Origin: Vermamoeba vermiformis
Lineage: Eukaryota; Tubulinea; Echinamoebida
Assembly (NCBI GenBank): GCA_045837725.1
Contig: JBEWZL010000152.1
Coordinates: 186,001 to 250,000 of the forward strand
Reading direction: 5' to 3'
Length of the DNA stretch: 64,000 nucleotides
Positions 50,735-61,421 of the stretch are shown piece by piece. Made by a program: the position numbers and the translations under genes. The notes under the pieces are model-generated. The model was not told where the DNA came from, made no database searches, and worked only from the letters and a program-made list of their open reading frames with translations. How positions within the stretch are numbered: position 1 is the stretch's first letter; every line of letters begins with the position of its first letter.

Positions 50735-53559
50735 ATGTACATTGAACTGTGGGTTGACAGCTCTTTGGATCAGCTGGGTTGGTTTTTGAATAAAAAGCCG
50801 CCTACTGAGCAAGAATTAGCCGAGAAAAAAATAGTAGAATCTTTTAAGAAAGAATTTGGTCAAGGTAGAACCGTGACCGGATCTTTTCTTCAAAAGCCGG
50901 ATGGACGGATCGTTTACCAAGTTGCCATTGTCAACGACTACGCTCAATTTATTAAGAGCTGTAGAGACAAAGGTCTTGGCGTATATTTGAGCAATAAATT
51001 AAGCTCTCTTTGCCCGTACAATTTAATCGGCGTTAAAGAGGCGCTCAAATCTACTATGAATAACAAGCCCGGTGAAGGATGGAAGGAAATTGAGCCGACC
51101 GAGAAGAATATTATGCACATTGATTGTGGACCTTGGCTTTTTACTATTCATCGCATTCAACAGTTCGCTGACGAGACCGGATGGCAAGTAGAAAATTAGA
51201 AAATTATGAAATTGCATTTAATAACATTGATTTATTCTTAGGAACGTTACTGTAGAGCCCTCTCCTTTAGGCGATCGATTTTTCCGCATTAGCACGAAGG
51301 AGAAGCCTGCTCAAACGCTCGCGACTTTTTGGAACGTAGCGAATCTGTTTACAAGAAGCTTTGATCCTGATGTTAAGTTCGATCGCGTCAAGCTTTGGGT
51401 CGCCGATTTAGTCGCCGCTGGTCTGAAGCTCGAGAACAGCCGATGGTGCCGAAGAAACAGACTCGTTGGTCCGATCACGCAAGCAAATCAGACCGCATCC
51501 GCTCAAGCAGCTGCTTTAACTGGAAATAACAATAATAATGAGAATAAGGATGACGAAGATGGAGAAGATGAAGGCGAGAATGAAGAAAATAATGAAGAGA
51601 CCGAAGCGGATGTGGATGAAGAACCAAAGGTCGAAGAAGTGAAGCCTAAAGAAGAGCCTAAGATGAGGCTACATGATATCCGTCATCAAGTGGTCATTGA
51701 ACATCTCACGAAGATACTTAAGGACGTGCCTAATCCCGTCATCGTCGAACTCGGATGCAACAACGGCACTTTGTCCAAGAAAATGGCGGATGCGTTCCCG
51801 ACTGCAAAGTTTATCTTGGTTGATGCCGGAGTTTATATCCTTAGGAATAAGGCTTTGATGAAAGGTCGCCAGTACAAAGGTAACGGCTCGAGATCCAACC
51901 CCAAATTATCAATTTTATTTTAGGCTTGATTTATTAACTTATTTAACGTAGGTCGCATTAAGTTCACTCAAATGAATGCTATGATGCCCTGTGGTGGTCT
52001 GCCCGGCTTAATTCAACAAAATGGCGGTTGCGATGTCGTCGTTGCCTGCGAGTTTATCGAACACTTGCCCTCTCCTGAAGATGCGCTGCGAGTCTACAAA
52101 CTTGCCAAGTATTACTGGGGTGCCGACCACATAGTAGTTACAACGCCTAATCGAGACTACAACGTCAACATTCCTGCCGAACACTTGAGCGAGTATGGCA
52201 CTCGCGAGGACGACCATTACTTCGAATTCACTGAAAAGGAATGCTTCGAGTTTGTTAAGCGCCTCGATGAAGAAGTCAAGCTGCAAAGCCACTTCGTGAC
52301 GATTGAACCCTCTGTGGAGCTGCAAAGATCGTTGATGATGGTTTCCAAGAATTTGGAAAAGAGATCCACCGATCGGTTCAAGGAGTTCGTATTGCCACTC
52401 AAATCTGCTTTCAACGAGGTCTTGACCAGCACCATTTTCTTAACCAACCAATGGAAGAAAGTTCCTTATGCTGGTCCTACCATGGCTCCTGTGGATGCAG
52501 ATCCGAATCAAAACGATTACTTAGAACATCCGAATATGGCTTGGGAGTACTTCAAAAACGCTGGAAATCAATTTGCCGTTGCCGAGACTAAGGAAATGGG
52601 CAGTAGATTGATTATAGAAGTGTCTACTAAAGATGTCAATTTCTTCTCTCGTAACGGATTCAAAGCCAAAGTGTCACCTGACATTGCTGACACGTGTCAA
52701 CGCTTGCAAAATGTCATTGCATCTTTGGGCATCAAACGCATTGTTTTGGACTCCGAGTCTCTGCCCTGGAACTTACTCGGCGAGGGACTCATTGAACGCG
52801 AGTTTAGATTGCCTTGTGAAACTGCCTTGGCTTTCTGTCGTGCTTTGTACGGCGAGGAAGACAAGCGAACGCAAGACGTGCTCAAGTTGCAAAAAGTTCT
52901 GAGTTGGTACGACAAGCCAGAAGAAGACCCTTCTTTGGCCGTGTTCGACGTCTTGGACTGCGAATTTGAAGACGGAAAAATTGTCGACTTGACTCACCCT
53001 TGGAAGGTCAAGCGTGAGCTTGCTGAGAAAGTCATTCAAAGTACGTACAAAAACTTACTTAACAAAAAATGTGCCGGATCTAACTTTTTTTGTGGTAGCT
53101 TTGGGAGCCAAAAATATTCGTCTGACGACGTACAGAATCGTTGATTTGAATAACCCTGAGGACTGCTTGGCAGCTACAAATGAATGGGTCAAAGCTTGTG
53201 AAACAGGAGCTGAAGGCTGGGTCATCAAACCTCTCGAATTTTTCACGGGACACGATGAACGGGGCTTGTTGCCGGAGAACCTGTTCACCACAGAAGGCAA
53301 GTCTGTGCCGTACATGAAGGTCAGAGGCAAGCCCTACTTGAACATCATTTACGGCATTGGCTACGAGGACGCCTTGGCCGAGCTGAGACAACGAAAGTTC
53401 CACTTGAAGCGCAAGAGAAAGGCCTCGCGTGATCAGTACATCGCTGCGTACAAGTTACTCGTGGCTCATCGGAGCGGCAAAGACGAAGACATATTGCGCG
53501 CTTGTGCCACGTATTATGCTGTTTTGAACGAGTGTAAGGGCATCGATCCCACTTTGTAA
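50735..53559 (+). CDS. Fusion of bacterial-type Hen1 (N-terminal domain + RNA 2'-O-methyltransferase) with a Pnkp-type RNA ligase
   Basis: Exons 50735-51183, 51242-51879, 51952-53040 and 53099-53559 join in phase; the first intron is GC-AG (GCAAGT donor). Residues 1 to about 245 follow the bacterial Hen1 N-terminal domain (SLDQLGWFLNKKP, CGPWLFTIHRIQQFADETGW, VTVEPSPLGDRFFRIS, FDRVKLWVADLV). An acidic linker follows, then the methyltransferase with VIVELGCNNGTLSKKMA, the metal-binding EFIEH in VVACEFIEHLPSPEDAL, VVTTPNRDYNVNIPAE and DDHYFEFTEKE. The last 350 residues match the ligase module of bacterial Pnkp: ligase motif I ETKEMGSRLIIE (Lys as nucleotidyl acceptor), RIVLDSESLPWNLLGEGLIE, FDVLDCEF, motif IV GAEGWVIKPLEFF and motif V PYMKVRGKPYLNIIYG, ending GIDPTL. 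No P-loop kinase or metallophosphatase is present. Met at 50735 is preferred to 50597 because family members begin at this strand. Confidence 0.88.
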
Positions 53560-53713
53560 AATAAAGTGTTGATCCTCTTCGTCTCAGTGAAAACGAGTCT
53601 TCATCGCTAATAATTAATAAATTAATAAACAATCTGCTAGTTTGAACAAAAGGGTTCATATTTACAAACAGCTATTAAATTTACATCATAGAATTCATTT
53701 TTTGAGTTTTTTT

Positions 53714-53965
53714 TCAATTTTTCTCCTCGCTTGAACCAGCACCACTGCCAAGCAAAACTAAAAATATATTATCTCCTGCTTTAATTTCGTAGTCCTTGAT
53801 GGTCTTATTATCTTCCAGTGTACATCTACCAAACGTAAGCTTTTGTTGTTGCGGAAGAACTCCTTCTTTTTCTTGAATAACCTCCTTGAGACGTGTGATA
53901 GTGTCGGTAGGTTCTATATCAATATTCAAGACTTTACAGGTCAACAGCTTGACTTTAATTTGCAT
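53714..53965 (-). CDS. NEDD8/ubiquitin-like protein without the C-terminal di-glycine
   Basis: An intronless frame of 83 residues. It follows NEDD8/ubiquitin through MQIKVKLLTCKVLNIDIEPT, LKEVIQEKEGVLPQQQKL, LEDNKTIKDYEI and DNIFLVLLG, then ends SGAGSSEEKN. The RGG end needed for conjugation is missing, and the loop around ubiquitin residues 44-48 is shorter (FGRCTL). It may be a non-conjugated ubiquitin-fold protein or a retrocopy that lost its tail. It lies tail-to-tail with the Hen1-ligase gene, 155 bases apart. Confidence 0.75.
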   Translation of the reverse strand: MQIKVKLLTCKVLNIDIEPTDTITRLKEVIQEKEGVLPQQQKLTFGRCTLEDNKTIKDYEIKAGDNIFLVLLGSGAGSSEEKN

Positions 53966-54357
53966 TGTGTTCGTCGGGATTTGAATTTTGATTACAACTA
54001 AATAATTTTGAAAATTGAAGTTTAAATGCGTCGCAAACTCATATAATTTTTACAATAAATTGCTGCGCTATCCAATTTATGCAGTACCAAGTCAAATCTG
54101 CTGCGGATCATCGACGGTCCCCTTGCAACATTTAACGGAAATCAACTTCTAAACATTTAAATATCATAAAGTAACTAATACGAACCTTTTAAGATGATAT
54201 TAATTATGTACAGGACTTGTGATCCAAAGTCACTTTGAAAATGTTTGACCAAGCCGTTTAAATTCGACATTGGGCTCGAAATCGCCTCATTTCAGTTTGT
54301 TTGACTGTGTAGCAACACTACTATTATAAGGACTCATAGTATCAAACTTCTAACGCC
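53966..54357. promoter_or_regulatory. Divergent promoter region
   Basis: 390 bases between the starts of the ubiquitin-like and the aminotransferase genes. No defined site is claimed. Confidence 0.35.
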
Positions 54358-56503
54358 ATGTCTTCAAAAACTCAAGTCGATCGCAAGAGATTGAAGAGTC
54401 TGCTCGCCAAAGAAGAGCGCAGATTCATTGAAACTCACGCCAATAGGTACGATATATATAGTAGTGCTTATATATGAATAGCTTGTTAAAGCTCTATGAT
54501 GAGACCTTTCGGAGGGAACATCCGTAAACAATTAACTAACGCCCTGCTTTTTACCTTCAGCTTGAAGCTATTTGAACGCGCCAAGAAGTCGTTGTTGGCC
54601 GGAGTTCCTATGAGCTGGATGGTACGTTAATTAATCATTTTTTATACAGTGCGTCCCTTGACTAAACTGATTTGGATCGGATCAGATTCGTTGGGCTGGA
54701 AACTTCCCTGTCTTTGTTAAGGAAGGAAAGGGCCAATACTTTACCGATGTCGACGGTCACAAGTACTTGGATTTGTGCCTCGGGTAAGCTTCCCTACAAA
54801 TCTGTCAAAAAGTGTCATCTGAAATCCGCTTCGATTCTGTCAGATCACCTTCTAGAATCTTATTTTATGCCTCCTTAATTCTTTTAAATATTATTAAATT
54901 ATATAATAACACCTCCAAGCGAACCAATTCAATCAAATTTGAATTTACGAAATCCGGATGTTTTACCATTGCCCCGACGAAAAAATATCTTTGACCATTC
55001 TAACAAACTTTAATATAGTGATACTGGTGCTATGACTGGCCACGCCCCCTCTGAATCCATGGCCCCGATCGTCGATCGAATCCAAAAGGGAGTTACCTTT
55101 ATGTTGCCCACCGAAGATGCATTGACAGTCGGTGAAGAGCTTCAAAAACGATTTGGCTTGCCGTACTGGCAGATTGCTATGACCGCCACTGACGCCAACA
55201 GATTCTGCTTGAGACTCGCGAGACAGATCACCAAGAGACACTACATTGCTGTGTTCAACTGGTGCTACCACGGTACTGTCGATGAGACCTTCGTAGTGTT
55301 GGACGAAAAGACTGGCAAGGCTCAGAAACGCCCTGGTAACATTGGCGCTCAATGCGATCCCGCAACAACCACCAAAGTCGTAAGTAGATCAACTTATTCA
55401 ACACTAAATAATATTTATATGATTATACAATGCCATACCATATTAATTTATGGTGATGTTAGCGATTTTAAGACATTTTGATCGTGTTAAAAAAAATCTT
55501 TTCTAAATGTTCGATTGAATTTTCAAGGTCGAGTTTAACAACCTCGAAGCTCTTGAAGAAGTGCTCAAGAACCGTGACGTTGCATGCCTGTTAGCTGAGC
55601 CCGCCATGACCAACATTGGCATCATTCACCCCGAGCCCGGATATTGGGAGAAAGCTCGTGCCATCTGCAAGAAGTACGGCACTCTGTTGATTATGGACGA
55701 GACTCACACCATTTGCGCTGGTCCTGGTGGCTACACTCGTGCTTATGATATCTCTCCTGATATCTTCGTTATCGGAAAACGTAAGCAAATCAAAAATAAT
55801 GCATCAGATAGAAATTTCCAGCAATCTTGGGTTCGATCCGAAACCTAATCCAGCTCAAAAAATTCGTTTATCTCAAATAAGAGTATGAAATATAGTGTAC
55901 TAATGTATTTGTATCGATAGCTATTGCTTCTGGCATTCCTGCCGCTGCTTATGGTTTCTCTGAAGAGATGGCCAAGTTGATCCAAAGCTCGACTGACAAG
56001 GACACCATCGATACTAGCGGTATTGGTGGTACTTTGTCTGGTAACGCATTGGCACTCACTGCCATCAAGGCTACTTTGACTACTATCTTGACTGCTGAGC
56101 ACTACAAAAAGACGATCGCCTTGGCTGCTAGATTCACTGAAGGCGTTCAAAAGGTTATTGACGAGAAGAACTTGCCTTGGAGCATTACTCAATTGGGCAA
56201 CCGCGCTGAATACTGGTTCAGAGAGAAGCGCCCAAAGAACGGTGGTGAAGCTGCTGCCGCCTCAGATCTCGACCTCGATCGATACATGCACTTATACGCC
56301 TTGAACAGAGGAATTTTGATGACGTAAGTACTGAACGAACGCGGATCCAGCGAAAAAAAAACTCAGCTAATTTTTTTTTTACCAGTCCTTTCCACAACAT
56401 GGCTTTGATCGCTCCCACCACCACTGAAGCCGACATTGATTACCACACCAAGGTCTTCCGTGAGGCAGTTGAGGAACTCTTGAGTGGCAATGCCAAGTTG
56501 TAA
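54358..56503 (+). CDS. Class III PLP-dependent aminotransferase, glutamate-1-semialdehyde aminomutase-like
   Basis: Seven exons give about 450 residues. Family landmarks: SLLAGVPMSWM, YFTDVDGHKYLDLCLG, DTGAMTGHAP, MTATDANRFCLRLARQIT (PLP phosphate region), FNWCYHGTVDET, CLLAEPAMTN, LLIMDETHTICAGPGGYTRA (Asp binding the pyridine N), PDIFVIGKPIASGIPAAAYG with the Schiff-base Lys, and GTLSGNALALTAIKATL. The order matches HemL-like enzymes, but substrate specificity cannot be fixed from motifs; the motif TGAMTGHAP and DETHT are typical of a broader amino-acid or amine group. No transit peptide is evident. The last exon ends with EELLSGNAKL. Confidence 0.88.
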
Positions 56504-56639
56504 ATTGACAACATTGAACACAATTTTGATTGTACAAATCACCGAAAACGAAACTCACTAACCAAATAATACCACCTTATAAATATTATAAATAATAAAC
56601 GCGAAACTATTTATTGACAAATTGGAATGTACTTATCAG

Positions 56640-56878
56640 TTAACGTGATTCGAAAGTCGAAAAAAACGTCAATTTTCGACGATTTGAATTTTGCAAAAAA
56701 AATCGAAATACTTTTCGATCTTGAATTTTTTTATGGTCTTCGAGCCCAGGAGAGACGTGCATTGGGGCCTATTCGAACAGAAAAAAACGAGAAGAAATGA
56801 AAAATGATTTTTTTGGGGACGAAATGACAAATCGATTTTGAAAGAATTTCGATTTTTTCGACTTTCGAATCATGTTAA
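56640..56878. mobile_element. MITE-like element with TTAA ends and long terminal inverted repeats
   Basis: Starts TTAACGTGATTCGAAAGTCG at 56640 and ends in the inverse of TTAACATGATTCGAAAGTCG at 56878. The inverted repeats run about 26 bases with one mismatch. TTAA at both ends matches the target preference of piggyBac-type transposons. It is 239 bases long, AT-rich, with further partial self-complementarity (cgattt/aaatcg motifs) and no coding frame. It sits between the aminotransferase and calreticulin genes. Classification rests on structure only; a transposase gene of this type is not in the window. Confidence 0.75.
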
Positions 56879-57020
56879 GTAGCGCTGGATCTAATGCGTC
56901 TTTGTTTGAAAATTGATCAACGTATGAGCAGACACGTGACAGCGCTTTACAAAGTGGTCAGATATCAGATTAAAACGATTTTATTGGAACAAAAGCAAGC
57001 TGTGCTAACAAGATAACTGG

Positions 57021-58672
57021 TTACCACAGCTCATGGAGAGTATTGTGTTTGACTGGAACAAACTGTTTAAAGTTCGTCCTTGTCTTCAGGGGCAGCGCAG
57101 CTTCAGCTTCTTCACCCTTAGCTTCAGCCTCCTTCTTTTCCTTCTCCAAGCGCTCTTCACGCTCCTTCTTCTCTTGCTCGTCTTGCTTGTCCTTCATTTC
57201 CTTCTCACCCTTCTTGGTCTTCTCGAGGGTTTCCTTGGCGAACTCACGAGCCTCTTCTTCAGAGTCGGTGATGATGATGTTGTCGAAGATGGAGCCAGAC
57301 TTGACTTGCCAGATCTCAACGGCGACGGTCTTGAAGGAGTCGTAGGCGTAGAGCTCAGCGTTGGGCTTGTAGTCAGGGTTGGCAATCTTGGGGTGGACCC
57401 ACTCGCCCTTGTAGGCAGGGTTGGGGATCTTGCGAGCCTTCCACTCACCCTTGTAGTCGGGGTTGGGGATCATAGGGGCTTCCCATTCACCGTCCAATTC
57501 GTCGTCCCAATCTTCAGGCTTCTTGGCCTCAGGGTCAACAATTTCAGCGGGGATGTTATCGTAGCCTTCAGGCTTCTTGTCCTCAGGGTCGTCAATTTCC
57601 TTCTCGTCAACCCAGTCGGCGGGCTTCTTGGCGGCGGGATCAGGGATCTCCTTAGGAGGAAGAATATCGAAGTCAGCTTCCAAAGAGCCAGTGGCCTTAG
57701 AAACGCCGTCAACGAGAACCTGTTAATAATAATTATTAGTATTTTGATAACGTGACGTCGCACAGCTCAAAGTACGAAAATTTTTGGCTTGGATTGAGAC
57801 GCCCAAGCCACAAATAACGAACTAATTATCGAATTATGCATAAATAATGATATATTAATATTGTATAAATATTTACCTCGAAGGTGTTGTCAGGGCGAAC
57901 AATGAGGGTGTACAAGTGAGTAAACTCATCAGTCTCGCAAGGGATCTCCTTCTTGACCAAGTGGTTCTTGCCGTCGTGCTCGAAGATGACGTGGACCTTG
58001 CGGGTAGAGGAACCGCAAATATCGGGACCGAACATAATGCTAAAGAATGCTACGTCAGTAATCTGATTCGTCACCAAAAGATCGTTGAGCTAAAAATTAA
58101 GAAATATTTTGATAATAGCGCTAAGTATGCGCAAGCACTTACTTGTACTTGGAGTCACCGTTGAGGGTCTTCTTGTCAACGCCAGCGGGGAAGAACTTAA
58201 GGTATCCACCACCGCAGTCGAGTTTTTGTTGGTTCTTCAAGCTGTATTGAAGGACGAGGGTCTTACCCTTGTTGCTGAACTCTTCGTGGTCAGCAGAGAT
58301 GGTGTAGAAACGGTAGTCCTCAGTAGTTTGCAAACCTGAACCGAATCAGATCAGCACAAGGTATTTTCAGAAAATATTAAAAATTCAATAGAAACATACC
58401 CTTGTCGGCTTCTTCGTCGTTGTAGAACTTGCCGGCAGAGACGGCGAATTTACCACGAGTACCGGCTTCCTTCCACTCAGATTCAACCCATCGGTCTTGC
58501 CAGTTACCTATCAACCGCTTAGATTAGCACCGTTTCATTAAAAGAATTCTAACTGCTTCGAGGTGCCCTTCAAGGAGCTAAACTTACCGTCAAAGGTTTC
58601 CTTGAAGTAAACGTGGGCAGAGGCGAAGGCAACAACGCAAACGAAGATGGCAAAAATGGATGCGAGTCTCAT
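57021..58672 (-). CDS. Calreticulin (ER calcium-binding lectin chaperone); KDEL read out of frame
   Basis: Signal peptide MRLASIFAIFVCVVAFASA, then the lectin domain (KETFDG, DRWVESEWK, LQTTEDYRFYTISADHEEFS, LVLQYSLKNQQKLDCGGGYL, IMFGPDICG, VHVIFEHDGKNHLVKK, DEFTHLYTLIVRPDNTFE). The P-domain has three repeats of each type (IPDPAAKKPADWVDEKEIDD; GEWEAPMIPNPDYKGEW...). The C-terminal region is acidic/basic (EKEMKDKQDEQEKKEREERL). As written the frame runs to a stop at 57021 ending TLHELW, but the next frame at 57081-57067 encodes KDEL followed by a stop, so one base appears missing in the Ala-rich stretch just before (about 57095). Six exons. Confidence 0.92.
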
Positions 58673-58760
58673 TGTTATTGACGACGCTTGGTCTGTGTAT
58701 GTCGAAATAAACAATAAAACAAAAGATTCGACGCAGCTTTTTTTCTGAACAGCGCACCAA

Positions 58761-58787
58761 CACGTCATCAAAAAACAACCGACCAAT
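58761..58787 (-). promoter_or_regulatory. Possible UPR-type element and CCAAT box upstream of calreticulin
   Basis: On the gene's strand, about 90 bases before the ATG, TGACGTG (58767-58761) matches the core of ATF6/XBP1-type unfolded-protein-response elements, with ATTGG (inverse CCAAT, 58787-58783) 15 bases upstream. Calreticulin is a classic UPR target in animals and plants. The match is short, so this is suggestive only. Confidence 0.3.
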
Positions 58788-58988
58788 CAGAAGCGTTTAA
58801 AAATAAAAAATCACGTGCCCGCTTTCCTTGTGAGCCAACCGCAATCTTCTGATAATCCAGCTAATTGTAGTGATGAACATAAGCAAAAAAACGATTTTTA
58901 CTTGGACGCTAATATTTTACAAAAATTCTGGATGCGATCTAAAAAAAATTTGTGGTCAAGTAATTTGCTTTCAGAAATAACCAATAAT

Positions 58989-60629
58989 TTATTGGTCGTC
59001 CATTTCGTCTCCAATATTTTCTAACAGATAGTTGGCAGCAAGTTGCTCATCCTTATCGCAGGCGAAGAAAGCTTCAATAACCTTTGAGCGAGGGAATCCA
59101 AGTGTGCACAACTGTAAATTCATTAGTAATAGCCAATAAGTATATCATCGCTTAGTACGTACTCTGTCAATAGCGGCCTTCTCTTCAGGAGAAACTTGAA
59201 TGTATTGGACGCCAGGGGGAGCACCGGGTTGGCCACCAGGTTGAGCGCCAGGTCTAATTGGGCACGATTAATTTCAACGTCTAATGAACGATACAGCCGT
59301 TATTAATATGGTACGTACTGAGGGGCGCCACCTTGAGGAAGAGGGCCTTGCAACAATCGAATAAACTCTTCTTGGTTTTCGTTGATCATTGTCAAAAGTT
59401 CGGGGTTCGATTGACCCAACTGTTGCAAAACGACTTGTAAGAGTTGAGGATTGGCTTGGACCATCGCTCTGAGAGTTTGGAATTGCGGGTGTTGAGTCAA
59501 GAAATCAAAAGTGCCTTGGCCACCAGGTCCGCCTTGAGCGCCCAACTCTTCCTCTTCTTCTTCCTCTTCCATTTCTTCGCCTACAGCCACAACGTTAATA
59601 TTCATCGTGCACTACCCAGGCTTATATTATCGCGACATACCACCGGGTTGCATCATTTCTTCGCCACCCAAACCAACTTCGGGAATATCACCCTGTTGCG
59701 ACAGTTGTCAAAACTCTGAGAATAGCGGAACAACACTCAAACTACTTACGCTAAGCAAGTATTGAACGGCTCTGTCGGCATTGTTGAAAGCGGCTCTGAG
59801 GGCCTTGATGACTTGTTCACGAGCGAAGCCCATTTCCATCAAGCCCTTGACTTGTTCTTCAAAGGCGGAGTTTTCAGCGCCTGAACCAGTGGAAGCAGTT
59901 TGAGCGGTTTGAGGTTGAGTAGCAGGAGTGCTGGGCTTTTCTTCGGGTTTCTTTTCTTCGGGCTTGGGTTGCTCGCTGAAATTAAATTCCATTAGGCGCC
60001 AGAAAAATTAAAAAAAATATGTAAAGGCTACTTACGCAGGCTTTGGTTCTTCCTATACAATTTTAATAATGAAGCGTTAATATAAATCATTTACGTAGCG
60101 AAGTAACTGGTTCAATAAATATTTTTTGACTTCGATCCGCAAATTATTTTAACGTGGCGCGGGGTTTTGGTCGAAATTTTATGGCTAAAAATAATAATTT
60201 TCAATGTTAGTAATATTAATTTACCTTAGTGGCGGGAGCAGCGGTTCTTGGCTAAAACAAGATTTGATTTAGTTTCTTATTTCGATAAGCGAGTATAGAA
60301 GAATAAACGAGATCGCAATATAAATTATTAGTAACACTTACCGCTTTGGCAATTAAGACAACAAAGTCACCGTCCTTAATTCCACAAGAATCCAAAGTTG
60401 CAGCACCATCAAGAATTTTTCCGGAGAAAATAATCTTTTGCCATGCCTTTTGGTGGCCAGCTTTAGCTTCGATCTTCTCTTTTAAATTATCGACCTATTT
60501 TTATTTTCAAATAACAGATTAGTCTTGTCAATTCTAATTCTGAACTATTTATCGCTTTAATACCGTTTCAAAAGGTTCAACGTCGACTTCAAATTCACCT
60601 TCTTTAACTGTTCTGACTTTGACTTTCAT
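58989..60629 (-). CDS. RAD23: RAD23-type ubiquitin receptor / nucleotide excision repair protein
   Basis: Shuttles ubiquitinated proteins to the proteasome and stabilises the XPC damage sensor. Domains in order: ubiquitin-like ([53 protein letters not shown]), a Pro/Lys/Glu linker, UBA1 ([31 protein letters not shown]), an acidic stretch of Glu, the XPC-binding/STI1-like domain ([38 protein letters not shown]) and UBA2 ([35 protein letters not shown]), ending IGDEMDDQ. Full family architecture at about the usual length. About eight introns. Confidence 0.95.
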
Positions 60630-61421
60630 TTTACTGTGTGTGGTTGTTAAATTTGGCTAACAAAGAATAATAGAAAATTTTTGTCATCACTCAACTTATT
60701 CGCTGAATCACGCGGTCTTGACGAACACATTTTAATGTCTGCCTATTTATACACGAATAGACAGGAGTTCAAGCTAACTTAAACTTCGCTTGCAGCGGTT
60801 GACAGAGGGAAAGCTTGGATCCGATCGTCCAGGTAGTGAGCGTTGCACTCGCAGAATGATAACACAAATTTGAAATAATAGAGTAATGCTGCAGCATCGT
60901 GCACATACTAATAATAGCTAAAAATTATAAGGCAACCGGCAGTAGATACAAAAACAACAAAACTGATCAATTAATTTTCAGCTCTTTGAATTAACCTAAT
61001 TTTAACATGGGATCTGTCCAACATCATTGTTGAATGCGGCAAAATAATTAACCCATTTTTCTGGTGATTCTAGCTTCGAGTTAAGATCGTAACCGGATTG
61101 CATTTTTTTGGAGCCTCAAACATAAAGGCAACGAACTTGCAGGCAATTATTACTTCGGCGCCTTAATAAGTTGTTATCATGATACCTGTTTGAGTATTAG
61201 TAGTACCGCAAGGCAACACGGTTTCCGGAATAAAATGTTCGTTCGGATTCAACCAATTTTATTTAACAGAAGCACACAAGTCAAAGAAAATGATCACGTA
61301 TAGTTATTAATACAATATGCATTGTGCGCTTATATTATACTTAACCCTTAATGACACTCTACACATTGGATCTACTCCTTCAACACTTTCAAAATTCACT
61401 AATAATAGAATAAATTAAAAT
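60630..61421. promoter_or_regulatory. Divergent intergenic region between RAD23 and TSC2
   Basis: 790 bases with no coding frame or RNA gene that I can recognise. It must hold both promoters. A GGATCCGATC cluster lies near 60814. Confidence 0.35.

Noticed and set aside
51972-53144. Reading the methyltransferase as an ordinary plant/animal HEN1
   Set aside because: The domain ahead of it is the bacterial Hen1 N-terminal domain and what follows is a Pnkp ligase; plant HEN1 has La-type and dsRNA-binding parts that are absent here.
57033-57755. Long plus-strand open frame of 240 codons opposite calreticulin
   Set aside because: It is the antisense shadow of the P-domain and acidic tail; its Leu/Val-rich translation is what reversed Lys/Glu codons give.
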